Below, one piece after another: positions 1 to 8,156 of a stretch of DNA of 13,006 nt; position 1 is the first letter of the stretch, and each line of letters begins with the position of its first letter. The notes beneath the pieces were generated by a model. It was not told the origin of the DNA. It did not search any database and saw nothing but the letters and a program-made list of their open reading frames with translations. The stretch is from the NCBI GenBank assembly GCA_023807065.1, contig JAJJLU010004442.1:1-13006 (forward strand), written 5' to 3'. A program made the translations under genes and the position numbers. This DNA comes from Isotricha intestinalis. Lineage: Eukaryota > Ciliophora > Litostomatea > Vestibuliferida > Isotrichidae.

Positions 1-1670
1 AAATATTGAACAATATCAAATAAAAAATCTATTTTTGAAAAATTAATATTTATTATTTTTATTTTCTTTATACAATTCTTTTTAAATATAATATTAAAAC
101 AATTTCTTGATGGTTTAACTCTTCTTATTCTTTCCTCAATTTGTTTAGTATTAATTATAGAATTTAAATCAGATATAACACTGAAACATGAATCTCGTTT
201 TTTAAATTTATTATTATTCATACTTGTTTTACTATAAGAACTAAAATTTATTTTTATATTATTAGAATGAGATAAATTATTTTTATTATTATTATTCAAT
301 AAAATATTAGGATTAGATGAAATATTCTTTAATAAATTATTATTTGAATTTGAATTATAATTTAAGTTATTATTATTATTTAATGAGTTATTATTAAATA
401 AATTATATTTATTATTATTATTATTAAATATAATAGTTTCATTATTATTATTATTATTTTCATTTTGAAATTTTGGAGTATCATCTGTTGCATAATTCTT
501 TTTATTATTTTTATTAACCACTGGCTCAAAAAATCCTTTATTATAGTTATTTCTCCTTTGAATAATTTTCAAAGGTGAATTTTCCATAATTTTATTATGT
601 TGAATTTTACTATCTTCCTTTCTATTAAATTTAAAAAATTGAATCATAAAATTTTTATATAACATTTGTCGAAAAAAATAAACAATAAAATTAGAACATA
701 AAGTAATAATTTTAACAATTCCACCGGTATTAGCAGCAACTTCATGAATTTTAGTATAAGATCTTTCATAAACTTCTCTTATAGGAGATTCTCTTAATAT
801 AACATCAGCAAATTCTTCACTTTCTCTAAAATCAACATAACTTAATTCTTTATCATATGAAATAAAATTATCTTCTTTAGTTCTTTTAAAAAATAAACCT
901 GAATCAGTATGAACTTCAACTGGTTTAAAATAAATCCAATAATCTAAATGATGTTTTATAGAAAATGTTGAATAAATATTCTTTCCATATGTTCGATGTG
1001 GAATTGAAAAATTATTTGGAATTACTACTTTATCTGACATAAATATACCAATATATCCTCCTCTTAATATTGATTCTATTGTTTCATTTGATTCACATTT
1101 ATAGTTATTTTTTGTTGAATTTTTACATTTTGAAAATTTAAAAGATAAATAAGAAAAATATTCTGATTTATATTCTCCTTCAAAATACCATGTTGAATTT
1201 TTTAAACAATATAAATTATGTAAATCTAAAGTTGAAAAATAATATGGTATAATTTCAAAATTATATTCACTACATTTAATAACTTCAAGATCTGTTTTTG
1301 TTTCTATAATTTTTCCATCTCCTTCATTATAAAAAGTATGTAATCCTGCTTTTATATTATATATTTTTTCATCTATGAAATTACTATAATTATAATGTTG
1401 TAAACTTAAAGTCATTACAAAATCACTATTTGTTAAAATCCTTTTTAAAGGTTTTGGCTCATTATATATTGTTGTTATTAGTTTTGGATTTAAATGCATT
1501 ATTACATCATAAGAATACATAATAAAAAATAAAGTTATTATTAATGCACTTATTAATGTCATAATTGACCCTAAATATGTATTAAATTGTTTCTCTCCAT
1601 TTATTGTAAATTGAGGAATTGTTCCATATATATCTATTTTAAGGAAATAAGATAAAATTTTCTCTTTCAT
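1..1670 (-). CDS. Two-pass membrane protein, ciliate-type family (3' end beyond window)
   Basis: Reading down from the ATG at 1670-1668, I checked the frame codon by codon to the left edge and found no stop, giving 556 residues of an incomplete protein. An in-frame TAA lies two codons upstream of the ATG, which fixes the start. A short N-terminal segment with the motif DIYGTIPQFTINGEKQFNTYLGS leads into a hydrophobic helix at about residues 33-54. A loop of about 250 residues follows with four Cys and five N-glycosylation sequons (NYS, NST twice, NET, NFS), so it probably faces the lumen or outside. A second hydrophobic segment at about 316-338 follows the motif EVAANTGG. The tail is Asn-rich (about 395-475), then basic and helical to the edge. 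The pattern of helix, Cys-rich loop, GG-helix and cytosolic tail is what I recall of large families of unnamed ciliate membrane proteins; the biochemical function is unknown. The end of the visible tail aligns with the protein encoded at the right edge. Topology is read by eye, and the family call is moderately sure. Confidence 0.8.
   Translation of the reverse strand, partial: MKEKILSYFLKIDIYGTIPQFTINGEKQFNTYLGSIMTLISALIITLFFIMYSYDVIMHLNPKLITTIYNEPKPLKRILTNSDFVMTLSLQHYNYSNFIDEKIYNIKAGLHTFYNEGDGKIIETKTDLEVIKCSEYNFEIIPYYFSTLDLHNLYCLKNSTWYFEGEYKSEYFSYLSFKFSKCKNSTKNNYKCESNETIESILRGGYIGIFMSDKVVIPNNFSIPHRTYGKNIYSTFSIKHHLDYWIYFKPVEVHTDSGLFFKRTKEDNFISYDKELSYVDFRESEEFADVILRESPIREVYERSYTKIHEVAANTGGIVKIITLCSNFIVYFFRQMLYKNFMIQFFKFNRKEDSKIQHNKIMENSPLKIIQRRNNYNKGFFEPVVNKNNKKNYATDDTPKFQNENNNNNNETIIFNNNNNKYNLFNNNSLNNNNNLNYNSNSNNNLLKNISSNPNILLNNNNKNNLSHSNNIKINFSSYSKTSMNNNKFKKRDSCFSVISDLNSIINTKQIEERIRRVKPSRNCFNIIFKKNCIKKIKIININFSKIDFLFDIVQY
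280..460. repeat. ATT/AAT trinucleotide runs encoding poly-Asn
   Basis: Interrupted ATT repeats on the plus strand, including six perfect ATT units at 441-458, read as AAT (Asn) codons in the minus-strand gene. They make the Asn-rich part of the cytosolic tail. This is simple-sequence DNA in coding phase and is expected to vary in length between strains. Confidence 0.85.
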
Positions 1671-1908
1671 TTTTTGTTATTTGTTATTTATATTTAATTT
1701 GGAATTGTAAATTTAATGAAATCGATTAATTTTATTTTTTTAAATATATTTAAAAATTTATTTATTTCATTTTATAAATTTAAATTTTAAATTTTAATTC
1801 ATAAATTTCCATATTATTAATCTGTATTGTTTTTTATTCTATAAAACATTTTTTTCTACAATTCATTATATAAATAATTAATAAAAAAGGAAGAAAATAG
1901 GTAATTTT
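1671..1908. promoter_or_regulatory. AT-rich spacer between divergent units, probable shared promoter region
   Basis: A 238-base, almost purely A/T spacer separates the ATG of the minus-strand membrane protein from the first ATG of the plus-strand relic. It must hold the 5' flank of the membrane protein gene. TATA-like words occur (for example TATATAAATAATT near 1868), but they are too common in this composition to count as a defined promoter. Only the position supports the call. Confidence 0.35.
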
Positions 1909-2544
1909 ATGGAAGTGGTAGATAAATCATTTGAGATAAATGGAAAGTTTAGAGAAATTGAGGAGCTTTCCAAAGCTTACAAATTAAAGGGTAGAGTGGA
2001 AAATATAAAACATGGCAATAGAGATTGTTGGTATTCATACTTTATTCTTAAAATTGGTCCGAAGATGGATGACCATGAGTTTACAAAGAGGTTTTCAAAA
2101 TTGTTGATGAGATCCGTAAGGAAGAAGATATTGTGTGGGAGTTTTCCAAGGAAGAAAAAGATGATGAAATTTTGATATCTTTTTTGAAGGGATCTCCAGT
2201 TAAAGGTTGTATTCCTCAAATAAATAGTATTTTCAGGTCAGGTGGTATTCCTTACTCTCTGGTAAATTTTTCAAGAAAGTATGAAACAAATGGGAAGTTT
2301 AATAAACTGTTCCAAATGCTCCCAAAGATTGATAGGATAATTAACTGGGTGAAACAATGTGTTAAAGCCAGGGAGACAAAGATTAAATATGTTTATTAAT
2401 TGGCGGAACTGCATTAATGGACTTATAATTAATCCAAATTTAAATTAATTGTGAAGAGTGTGGAAGAAAGTTGCTTTCCACCCATTTTGTGTTTATAGGC
2501 ATGCTCCTCTTGCAGGGTGGATCAATGCCATAGTTTGTGGATAA
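1909..2544 (+). pseudogene. Broken, foreign-looking coding relic, family unrecognised
   Basis: Coding signal starts at the ATG at 1909 in one frame and is best continued from about 2079-2098 in the frame one base back, where KEVFKIVDEIRKEEDIVWEF reads smoothly, up to a TAA at 2397-2399. Joined, the two pieces span about 160 residues. The first frame then resumes with protein-like, Trp/Cys-containing stretches at 2389-2445 and 2455-2541, interrupted by TAA at 2446 and TGA at 2452 and closed by TAA at 2542. At least one frameshift and several stops therefore break a longer gene. Base and codon use differ from the neighbours: Lys is AAG in nearly half of cases, GAG is frequent, and there are at least three Trp in 160 residues. 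I recognise no domain. Alternatives are two small real genes, or an intact gene with a sequencing indel near 2080-2098. A 32-base GT-AG intron at 2057-2088 would restore frame, but its inside is not AT-rich and itself reads as protein. A decayed mobile element or transferred gene is the inference. Confidence 0.55.
2460..2521 (+). other. Potential hairpins in the GC-richer end of the relic
   Basis: GTGGAA at 2460-2465 can pair with TTCCAC at 2476-2481 across a 10-base loop. Alternatively TCCACCC at 2477-2483 can pair with GGGTGGA at 2515-2521. The two stems compete for the same bases. Both lie in the last part of the broken coding relic, so they may be accidental. A structured RNA is a weak alternative explanation of this GC island; I recognise no RNA family. 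Confidence 0.25.
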
Positions 2545-3809
2545 ATAAAGAAAGAAAATATTTCCATAATACTTTTTAATTAATAAATTATATTCTTAAA
2601 CAAAGTATTAATGAAATTATATTTGTAAAAATTTATAAAAATAATAATGATTAAAAATTATAGTATATGTTTTTTATGACATTCAAAAAAATCAATCCTA
2701 TAAATATCAATAAAAATAGTACTTTAAAAAGAATAAAAAAATTCAAAAATAGAAGATTTAATAAGATATCAATAAATTAGATCAATCAAAGAAACATGAG
2801 ATTGGGTTAATTGAATAAAATAGTTAAATAATAATTATTTTGTGAAATATGTTTAAATAAATAATGAGTTAATTTATTGTATTCTTCGAGAAAATATTAA
2901 ATTTCTTTACTAAGATTAATCTTTATTTAATGATATTCTTGAAACAATTAAACAAAAAAATTGATGATATTTTATTTAAGATATATTTTTAAATTTTGTC
3001 TGAATGAATAATGAATAATTGTCAATGAAAAGGAATTCAAAATTCATTATTTAATTTATGTTTTAGTGAATATATCCTTTGATAATTAAGAATTAAAGCA
3101 TTTTCAAAATTTAAAATTGATACTGAATAATATTTAATTTTTTATATTTTTTTTTTCATATTTATCATAATAATCAAAATCTTTTTTTTCCTGTGTTTTT
3201 TAGCATTTCCACTTTATTAAATCATTTATGTATTTATATGAAATTTTGTTAATTAACATAATATATTATTTAAATAGTTAAAATAAATCTTAAGAATTTT
3301 AAATTTTTTCATTTCTAAATTTTTTAATCACATTTGTGTTTTATTGAAATTTTTAAATGTTTGAAATATTTTATTGGTATTAAAAATTTTAATTAAAACA
3401 ATATTATTAAAATGACATGAATTGGATTAATTCAAAAATTAGATGAAGATAAATATATATAAGTTTCAAAAGGGAATTTTTAACATGTATTTTATGTCTA
3501 AAAGTAAAATTTCAAATTCTTAAAGAGATTAATAATGTTCATCCCAATAATAAGCATATATTTCAATTCGCTATTTTAAAAATAAAATTTATATTATATT
3601 TTTCAATAATACTTTCATATATTTTTATTTCTCCCCCACATTGAAAAAAATTTTATACTTTAAAGAGATTATCCAATTCAAATATTTTTTTTGTTTTATA
3701 ATTATTTTAAAGTTTAAAAAAAAAAAAATATATATATAAATATATTGAGAATTCAATTATTTTTTTTTAAATATTTATATTTTTATTTTTAATTTAAATA
3801 TAATTTAAC
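2545..3809. other. AT-rich intergenic region, no gene seen
   Basis: This stretch of about 1.26 kb is dominated by A/T words with dense stops in all frames. It has no open frame of useful length, no tRNA-like A or B boxes and no island of higher GC beyond a few isolated C runs, such as CTCCCCCAC near 3632-3640. Its right end must contain the promoter and 5' untranslated region of the large gene starting at 3810. Confidence 0.7.
3716..3738. repeat. Poly-A plus TA dinucleotide tract upstream of the nucleoporin gene
   Basis: A run of 13 A (3716-3728) is followed directly by alternating TA bases, about 70-90 bases before the start codon at 3810. Such rigid and flexible A/T tracts often mark nucleosome-depleted promoters in AT-rich genomes. 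Here that role rests on position alone, since similar tracts occur elsewhere in the window. Confidence 0.4.
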
Positions 3810-6800
3810 ATGGAAGAAAATTTCACTGAAAAATTGAATTTTCCAAAAGAAGATTTTTGTAAAGTTAAATTGTATGACTTTAATAACACTGTAATTGATT
3901 CTTTTAATGAAAATGAAAATTTTCAAGAAGAAAATTCAAGAATAAAGCAAAACCAAATTTTAATAATTAAAAAACATGGTTGTTTAATTATTTTTAATTC
4001 TTATAATATTTATTTACTTGATAACGAAAATATGTGTTTATTACTTGAAAATTCTAATATGAAAAATAAAGAAGAAGAAAACCTTTTTTATCAAATACAA
4101 AAAAACAAAATATTTCTTTTAAATTTTGATTTTAAGTTAATTAATGTTTATTTAGATGAAAAAGAAGAAAATTTATTTATTTTTGGAAACAATGAAAATA
4201 AATTAAATCAAAGTATAATAGAAATTTTCCAAATATCAGATTTAATTCAGGGAAAAATAGATGAAAAAAAAAGCATAACCCTAAATTTTCAAATCATAAA
4301 TGTAAAAATTACATTAAATAATGATTTCCTAATATTAAACACAGATTATAATTTATTATTATATGATAACAATTTAAATAAAAAAAATTTACTTTCAAAT
4401 AATGCATATAACTTTAATTATAACAAAAAATTAAACTCAATAATATTCAACACAGAAGAATATATAATTTTAAAAAACGAGAATAAAAATTTAAATTTAA
4501 ATTTTCCTTTAAATAGTATAATAAACATAAATGAAGAAGAAATTATATTTTTAGAAAATATAAATAATTTAATAATAATTTATACAATATCGAAAATAAA
4601 TAGAGAAAACTGTGATAAATTATATATAATATTATTAAATGAAAATAATAAAATTTCTAAAATTTTTTTAGATGAAGATATTTTTTACATTGATAAAAAT
4701 GATAATAATGGAATATCTCTTAATTCAAAAGAAAAAAGAGCTATAATAACTTTATTTGATGAAAATTTAGAATTATATTATTTACTTAATAAGCAAACAA
4801 GTGTTATTGAAAAACTTTATTCTTTTGAAAAAAATAAAGAACCTAAAATTATTTATCTTGAAGATGATAATAAAATTCATTCTTTAAATAAAACTTCAGG
4901 TGAAAATAATACTTTTATTGGAATGAAGATTATTGATTTTGAGTTTAACAATTATTATGGAGATAAAGAAATTATTAATGGAATAGAATATAAAAAACCT
5001 TATTTATTTATTTCAATTGGATTTTTAGGTGGAATAAATTTATTTTATTTAATTTCTCAAAAAGATAATTTAAATCTTGTTTCAAAAAATAATTTTAATG
5101 TTAAATTTCCTGAAAAAAATTTTGAAGTTTTTTGTTTAAAGAATGAAGATAAATTAAAAAAATTAGAAAAAGAAGTTAATTTCGAAGAAGAAACAATTCA
5201 AAAATTAAATGAAGAAATTAAGAAATTAAAAGAAGAAAATAAGGAAAAAAAAAGAATGTTAAAAATTAAAAAAAAAGAAATAAAAGATATTAATGAAAAA
5301 TTCAAAGTTAAAAAAGAACTTTTAGAAAAAAGAAATAATTTAAAAATCGAATTAAAAAATTTAATAAAGGAAGTTAAAGAAGATAATAAAAATAATAAAA
5401 AAAAGAGAAAAGAAATTAAAAAAGAAAGAAAAATAAAAATAAAAAATACTAATTTACAATTAATAAATGATATAAACGAAGATATATTAATAACAAATAG
5501 AAATTTATTTTATCAAGATTTTATATTTATAATTGAAAAAAATATCTCAATTCTTCATAAAGAAAATTATTTACCTTATTTAAAACAAAATTTACTTAAT
5601 TTAACTTTAAAAACCAAAAATTTAGAAAAACAAATTTTAAATATGAATTTCGAAGAATTTTATAATAAAGTAAATATTTATTATGAGATTAAAGAAAAAG
5701 ATGAAAAAGAATTAATTAATATTCAAAAAGAAATTAATGAAAAAAAAGATGAAATTTATTCTTTATTTCAAAAAAAAAATGATATTAAAAAGATAATAAA
5801 TAAGTTTAAAAATATAAATATTTCTCAAGAAAATTCTTTTGAAGAAATTTTTAATTCAGAATATATGATAAAATTTTTCGGGAAAGAAAAATGTAATAAT
5901 TTAATAGAAAGTTTTAATAAAATACTTTTATATAATGATTTATATAAAAATCAGGAATATTATTATTTGAAATTAAATTCAATTTTTAATAAATTTTTAA
6001 AAGAAATTGAAGAACCAAACAATTTTTTTATTAAATATTATAATTATAATCAACTTTATACAAAATATGGGAAAAACATAAAAAAAGAAAAAATAGAATT
6101 TGAAATGAAATCAAATAATGAAATTGTTTTTGATTATATGAAAGCATTTGAGAAATATTTCTATGATTTATATATTTTTTTTAATGAGATAATAATGAAA
6201 AAAATAAATGAAATAAAAGAATTTTCTGAAAAACAAAAGGAAATTTTGAAAAAAAAAACAAATCAAATTTCTAATGAAAATAATAAAGATTTATTAAAAG
6301 ATAATATTAATAATTTAATTAAAATAGAAAATAATAATAATAAAGATTCTAATTTATTAATAAATGTTTTAAAGAATTTAAAAGGAAATATAACTTATAT
6401 TGATAATAAAAATTGTATTAATTTAGATGTTTTCTTACAAGAAAATGAAAATTTAAAAGAAAAAGAGGAAACAATAACATTTAAAAATAAAAAATTATTC
6501 ATTGAAACAATAATTAACACAACAAAAAAATATAAAAATAAAATTCAAAATATAATTAAAGAAGAAAATGAAGAAAAAGAAAATAATATTCTTAAAGACT
6601 ATTCAAATTTAACAAATGAAAACAATGAATTCAAAGAAATTATTGATAATTTAAATAAAAAATTGAATGAAAATTCAAAATTAATGGAACAAAACCAAAA
6701 AATTGCAAATGAACTACAAAAAAATTTAATATTATATGAAAATAATAATTTTTCCAATGAAGAAAAATTAAACACACAAACTAAACAAAGAATATTAGAA

Positions 6801-8156
6801 GAAAAAAAGAAAAAAGAAGATCAAAAAATGTCCAAGCAAAATAATAAAAAAGAAATAATAGAAGAAATAAATGAAGAAAAAAAAGAAGAGGAAATTAAAG
6901 AAGAGGAAATAAAAGCAAAGGAAATAAAAGAAGAGGAAATAAAAGAAGAGGAAATAAAAGAAAAGGAAATAAAAAAAGAGGAAATAAAAGAAGAAATAAA
7001 AGAAGAAGAAATAAAAGAAAGGGAAATAAAAGAAGAAATAAAAGAAGAAGAAATAAAAGAAAGGGAAATAAAAGAAGAAAAAAATGAGGAAAAAAAAGAG
7101 ATAAAAGAAGAAGAAATAAAAGAAGAAAAAGAGATAAAAGAAGAAATAAAAGAAGAGAAAAAAGAATCAATAAATAAAAATAATTTTTTAGCAACAGAGT
7201 CTTTTTTTAACCCATTGGCAAATACCAATAATACAAATGTGTTTAATAATCTTAATCAATCAAAATTTATAAATAATCAAAATAACAAAAAAGTTGAATT
7301 TAAAGAAGACAAAAATATATCAGAACAAATAAAAGAAAAAAATAATATAAATAATCCAATTAATAATAGATTAAGTTCATTAAATAATTTTTCTTTTAAC
7401 AACAGCTTTAACTTACCTAAAATTAATAAAGAAAAAAATGAAAAACCTAATCAACCAAATAATATAGAAACAAATATTAAAATACCTAAGAATTCAAATC
7501 TACTCTTTGGTTTAAATATGAATAATAAAAATAATAAAAATGAAAACTTTTTCAAAATAAATAATAATGATGATAAAAATTTAATCAATAATGATAATAA
7601 TAACATTTTTGGTAATACTATTAATAAAGAAATAAATAATTTTTTTACTCCTAATTATAATTATAACAATCAAAATATAAATAACATGTTTAAATTAAAT
7701 AATAAAAATAATCAAAATTTAAATGATATTTTAAGTAGTAATATTAAGAATGAAAATGTAAATTCAGATTTTTTTGAAAAAAATAAAAATAATCCTCCAA
7801 AAGAAGGTCTTCAATTCTCTTCAAATGTTACTGAACCACTTAATCCATTTAATTCTATATTTTCAAACAATAATAATAATATTCCTACATTAACTAATAA
7901 TAGTAAAAGTTTATTTGGTCAACACCAAATTATTGGAAATAATAATGATTTATTTAATCAAAATGTTCCAATAAATTTAGGTAATGCTTTCTCTATTAAA
8001 AATAATAATTCAACAGATTTTATTCCTTCAAATAATAATTCTCCTTTTTTAAATATAAATCAAATCCAAAACTCTAGTTCTGTATTTTTTACAAATAATG
8101 AAAAACCTTATAACCCTTTTAGTAATAAAGTTGATAATACTAATTTTTTTAGTTAA
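3810..8156 (+). CDS. Nup214/Nup159-like nuclear pore protein
   Basis: This is a single intronless frame of 1448 residues. It starts at the first ATG after an in-frame TAA at 3801 (context AACATGG) and ends at TAA. Residues 1 to about 445 are a beta-strand-rich, Trp-free region with short repeating strand-turn blocks (for example IIKKHGCLIIFNSYNIYLLD, LFISIGFLGGINLFYLIS), probably a beta-propeller. A strong coiled coil runs from 448 to 545, more helical segments lie at about 597-669 and 927-1007, and a Glu/Lys/Ile repeat spans 1014-1120. The tail (1121-1448) is Asn-rich and disordered, with FG at 1233-1234, 1267-1268 and 1369-1370, FxF words, and NPF at 1345-1347 and 1435-1437. Propeller, then coiled coil, then C-terminal FG tail is the order of animal Nup214, and the length is near that of yeast Nup159. 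Those proteins sit on the cytoplasmic face of the pore with Nup88/Nup82 and recruit the DEAD-box helicase Dbp5/DDX19 for mRNA export. The role here is inferred from architecture. A different coiled-coil FG nucleoporin, or an unrelated protein with a biased tail, is the alternative. Confidence 0.7.
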   Translation: MEENFTEKLNFPKEDFCKVKLYDFNNTVIDSFNENENFQEENSRIKQNQILIIKKHGCLIIFNSYNIYLLDNENMCLLLENSNMKNKEEENLFYQIQKNKIFLLNFDFKLINVYLDEKEENLFIFGNNENKLNQSIIEIFQISDLIQGKIDEKKSITLNFQIINVKITLNNDFLILNTDYNLLLYDNNLNKKNLLSNNAYNFNYNKKLNSIIFNTEEYIILKNENKNLNLNFPLNSIININEEEIIFLENINNLIIIYTISKINRENCDKLYIILLNENNKISKIFLDEDIFYIDKNDNNGISLNSKEKRAIITLFDENLELYYLLNKQTSVIEKLYSFEKNKEPKIIYLEDDNKIHSLNKTSGENNTFIGMKIIDFEFNNYYGDKEIINGIEYKKPYLFISIGFLGGINLFYLISQKDNLNLVSKNNFNVKFPEKNFEVFCLKNEDKLKKLEKEVNFEEETIQKLNEEIKKLKEENKEKKRMLKIKKKEIKDINEKFKVKKELLEKRNNLKIELKNLIKEVKEDNKNNKKKRKEIKKERKIKIKNTNLQLINDINEDILITNRNLFYQDFIFIIEKNISILHKENYLPYLKQNLLNLTLKTKNLEKQILNMNFEEFYNKVNIYYEIKEKDEKELINIQKEINEKKDEIYSLFQKKNDIKKIINKFKNINISQENSFEEIFNSEYMIKFFGKEKCNNLIESFNKILLYNDLYKNQEYYYLKLNSIFNKFLKEIEEPNNFFIKYYNYNQLYTKYGKNIKKEKIEFEMKSNNEIVFDYMKAFEKYFYDLYIFFNEIIMKKINEIKEFSEKQKEILKKKTNQISNENNKDLLKDNINNLIKIENNNNKDSNLLINVLKNLKGNITYIDNKNCINLDVFLQENENLKEKEETITFKNKKLFIETIINTTKKYKNKIQNIIKEENEEKENNILKDYSNLTNENNEFKEIIDNLNKKLNENSKLMEQNQKIANELQKNLILYENNNFSNEEKLNTQTKQRILEEKKKKEDQKMSKQNNKKEIIEEINEEKKEEEIKEEEIKAKEIKEEEIKEEEIKEKEIKKEEIKEEIKEEEIKEREIKEEIKEEEIKEREIKEEKNEEKKEIKEEEIKEEKEIKEEIKEEKKESINKNNFLATESFFNPLANTNNTNVFNNLNQSKFINNQNNKKVEFKEDKNISEQIKEKNNINNPINNRLSSLNNFSFNNSFNLPKINKEKNEKPNQPNNIETNIKIPKNSNLLFGLNMNNKNNKNENFFKINNNDDKNLINNDNNNIFGNTINKEINNFFTPNYNYNNQNINNMFKLNNKNNQNLNDILSSNIKNENVNSDFFEKNKNNPPKEGLQFSSNVTEPLNPFNSIFSNNNNNIPTLTNNSKSLFGQHQIIGNNNDLFNQNVPINLGNAFSIKNNNSTDFIPSNNNSPFLNINQIQNSSSVFFTNNEKPYNPFSNKVDNTNFFS
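6849..7169 (+). repeat. Degenerate 15-base repeat encoding an EEIKE-type linker
   Basis: A degenerate repeat based on 15-base units of the type GAGGAAATAAAAGAA encodes about 107 residues (1014-1120) of Glu, Lys and Ile, with period-5 blocks such as EEIKE, EKEIK and EREIK. Almost no other residue occurs. The composition favours a long charged helix, either a single alpha-helix spacer or a coiled-coil extension, between the helical body and the FG tail of the nucleoporin-like protein. The long open readings on the opposite strand here are a composition effect. Confidence 0.85.
6984..7067 (+). repeat. Perfect 42-base tandem duplication in the linker
   Basis: Bases 6984-7025 and 7026-7067 are identical, adjacent 42-base copies, each encoding the 14 residues IKEEIKEEEIKERE. 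A third copy begins at 7068 but diverges after about 12 bases. Perfect identity amid an otherwise degenerate array points to a recent in-frame expansion. Confidence 0.9.
7170..8153 (+). other. Asn-rich, FG-poor C-terminal domain of the nucleoporin-like protein
   Basis: These codons (residues 1121-1448) encode a low-complexity segment dominated by Asn with Lys, Ser, Phe and Ile. Phe recurs at roughly regular spacing but is followed by Gly only three times (LLFGLN, NIFGNT, SLFGQH). More often it sits in FFNP, NPF, SPF, FSF or VFNN contexts. The segment fits a divergent FG domain in which Asn has replaced the usual Gly, Ser and Thr spacers. Confidence 0.65.

Noticed and set aside
2057..2088. 32-base GT-AG intron joining the two frames of the relic
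   Set aside because: It restores frame arithmetically, but the interval is not AT-rich and itself reads as protein (KMDDHEFTK). A frameshift is simpler. Not fully excluded.
1977..2219. 80-residue minus-strand frame across the relic
   Set aside because: The plus-strand readings fit coding composition better (more charged residues, Trp, smooth continuation). The minus frame is a shadow.
1840..2600. Terminal inverted repeats or target-site duplications around the relic
   Set aside because: I compared both flanks by eye and found only A/T-rich chance similarity (GGAAGAAAAT against GAAAGAAAAT in direct orientation), not a convincing element boundary.
6821..7228. Long Ser/Phe/Ile and Leu/Phe readings on the minus strand opposite the E/K repeat
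   Set aside because: They are mirror images of the GAA/AAA repeat in other frames. Their composition is purely Ser/Phe/Leu and a strong plus-strand gene covers them entirely.
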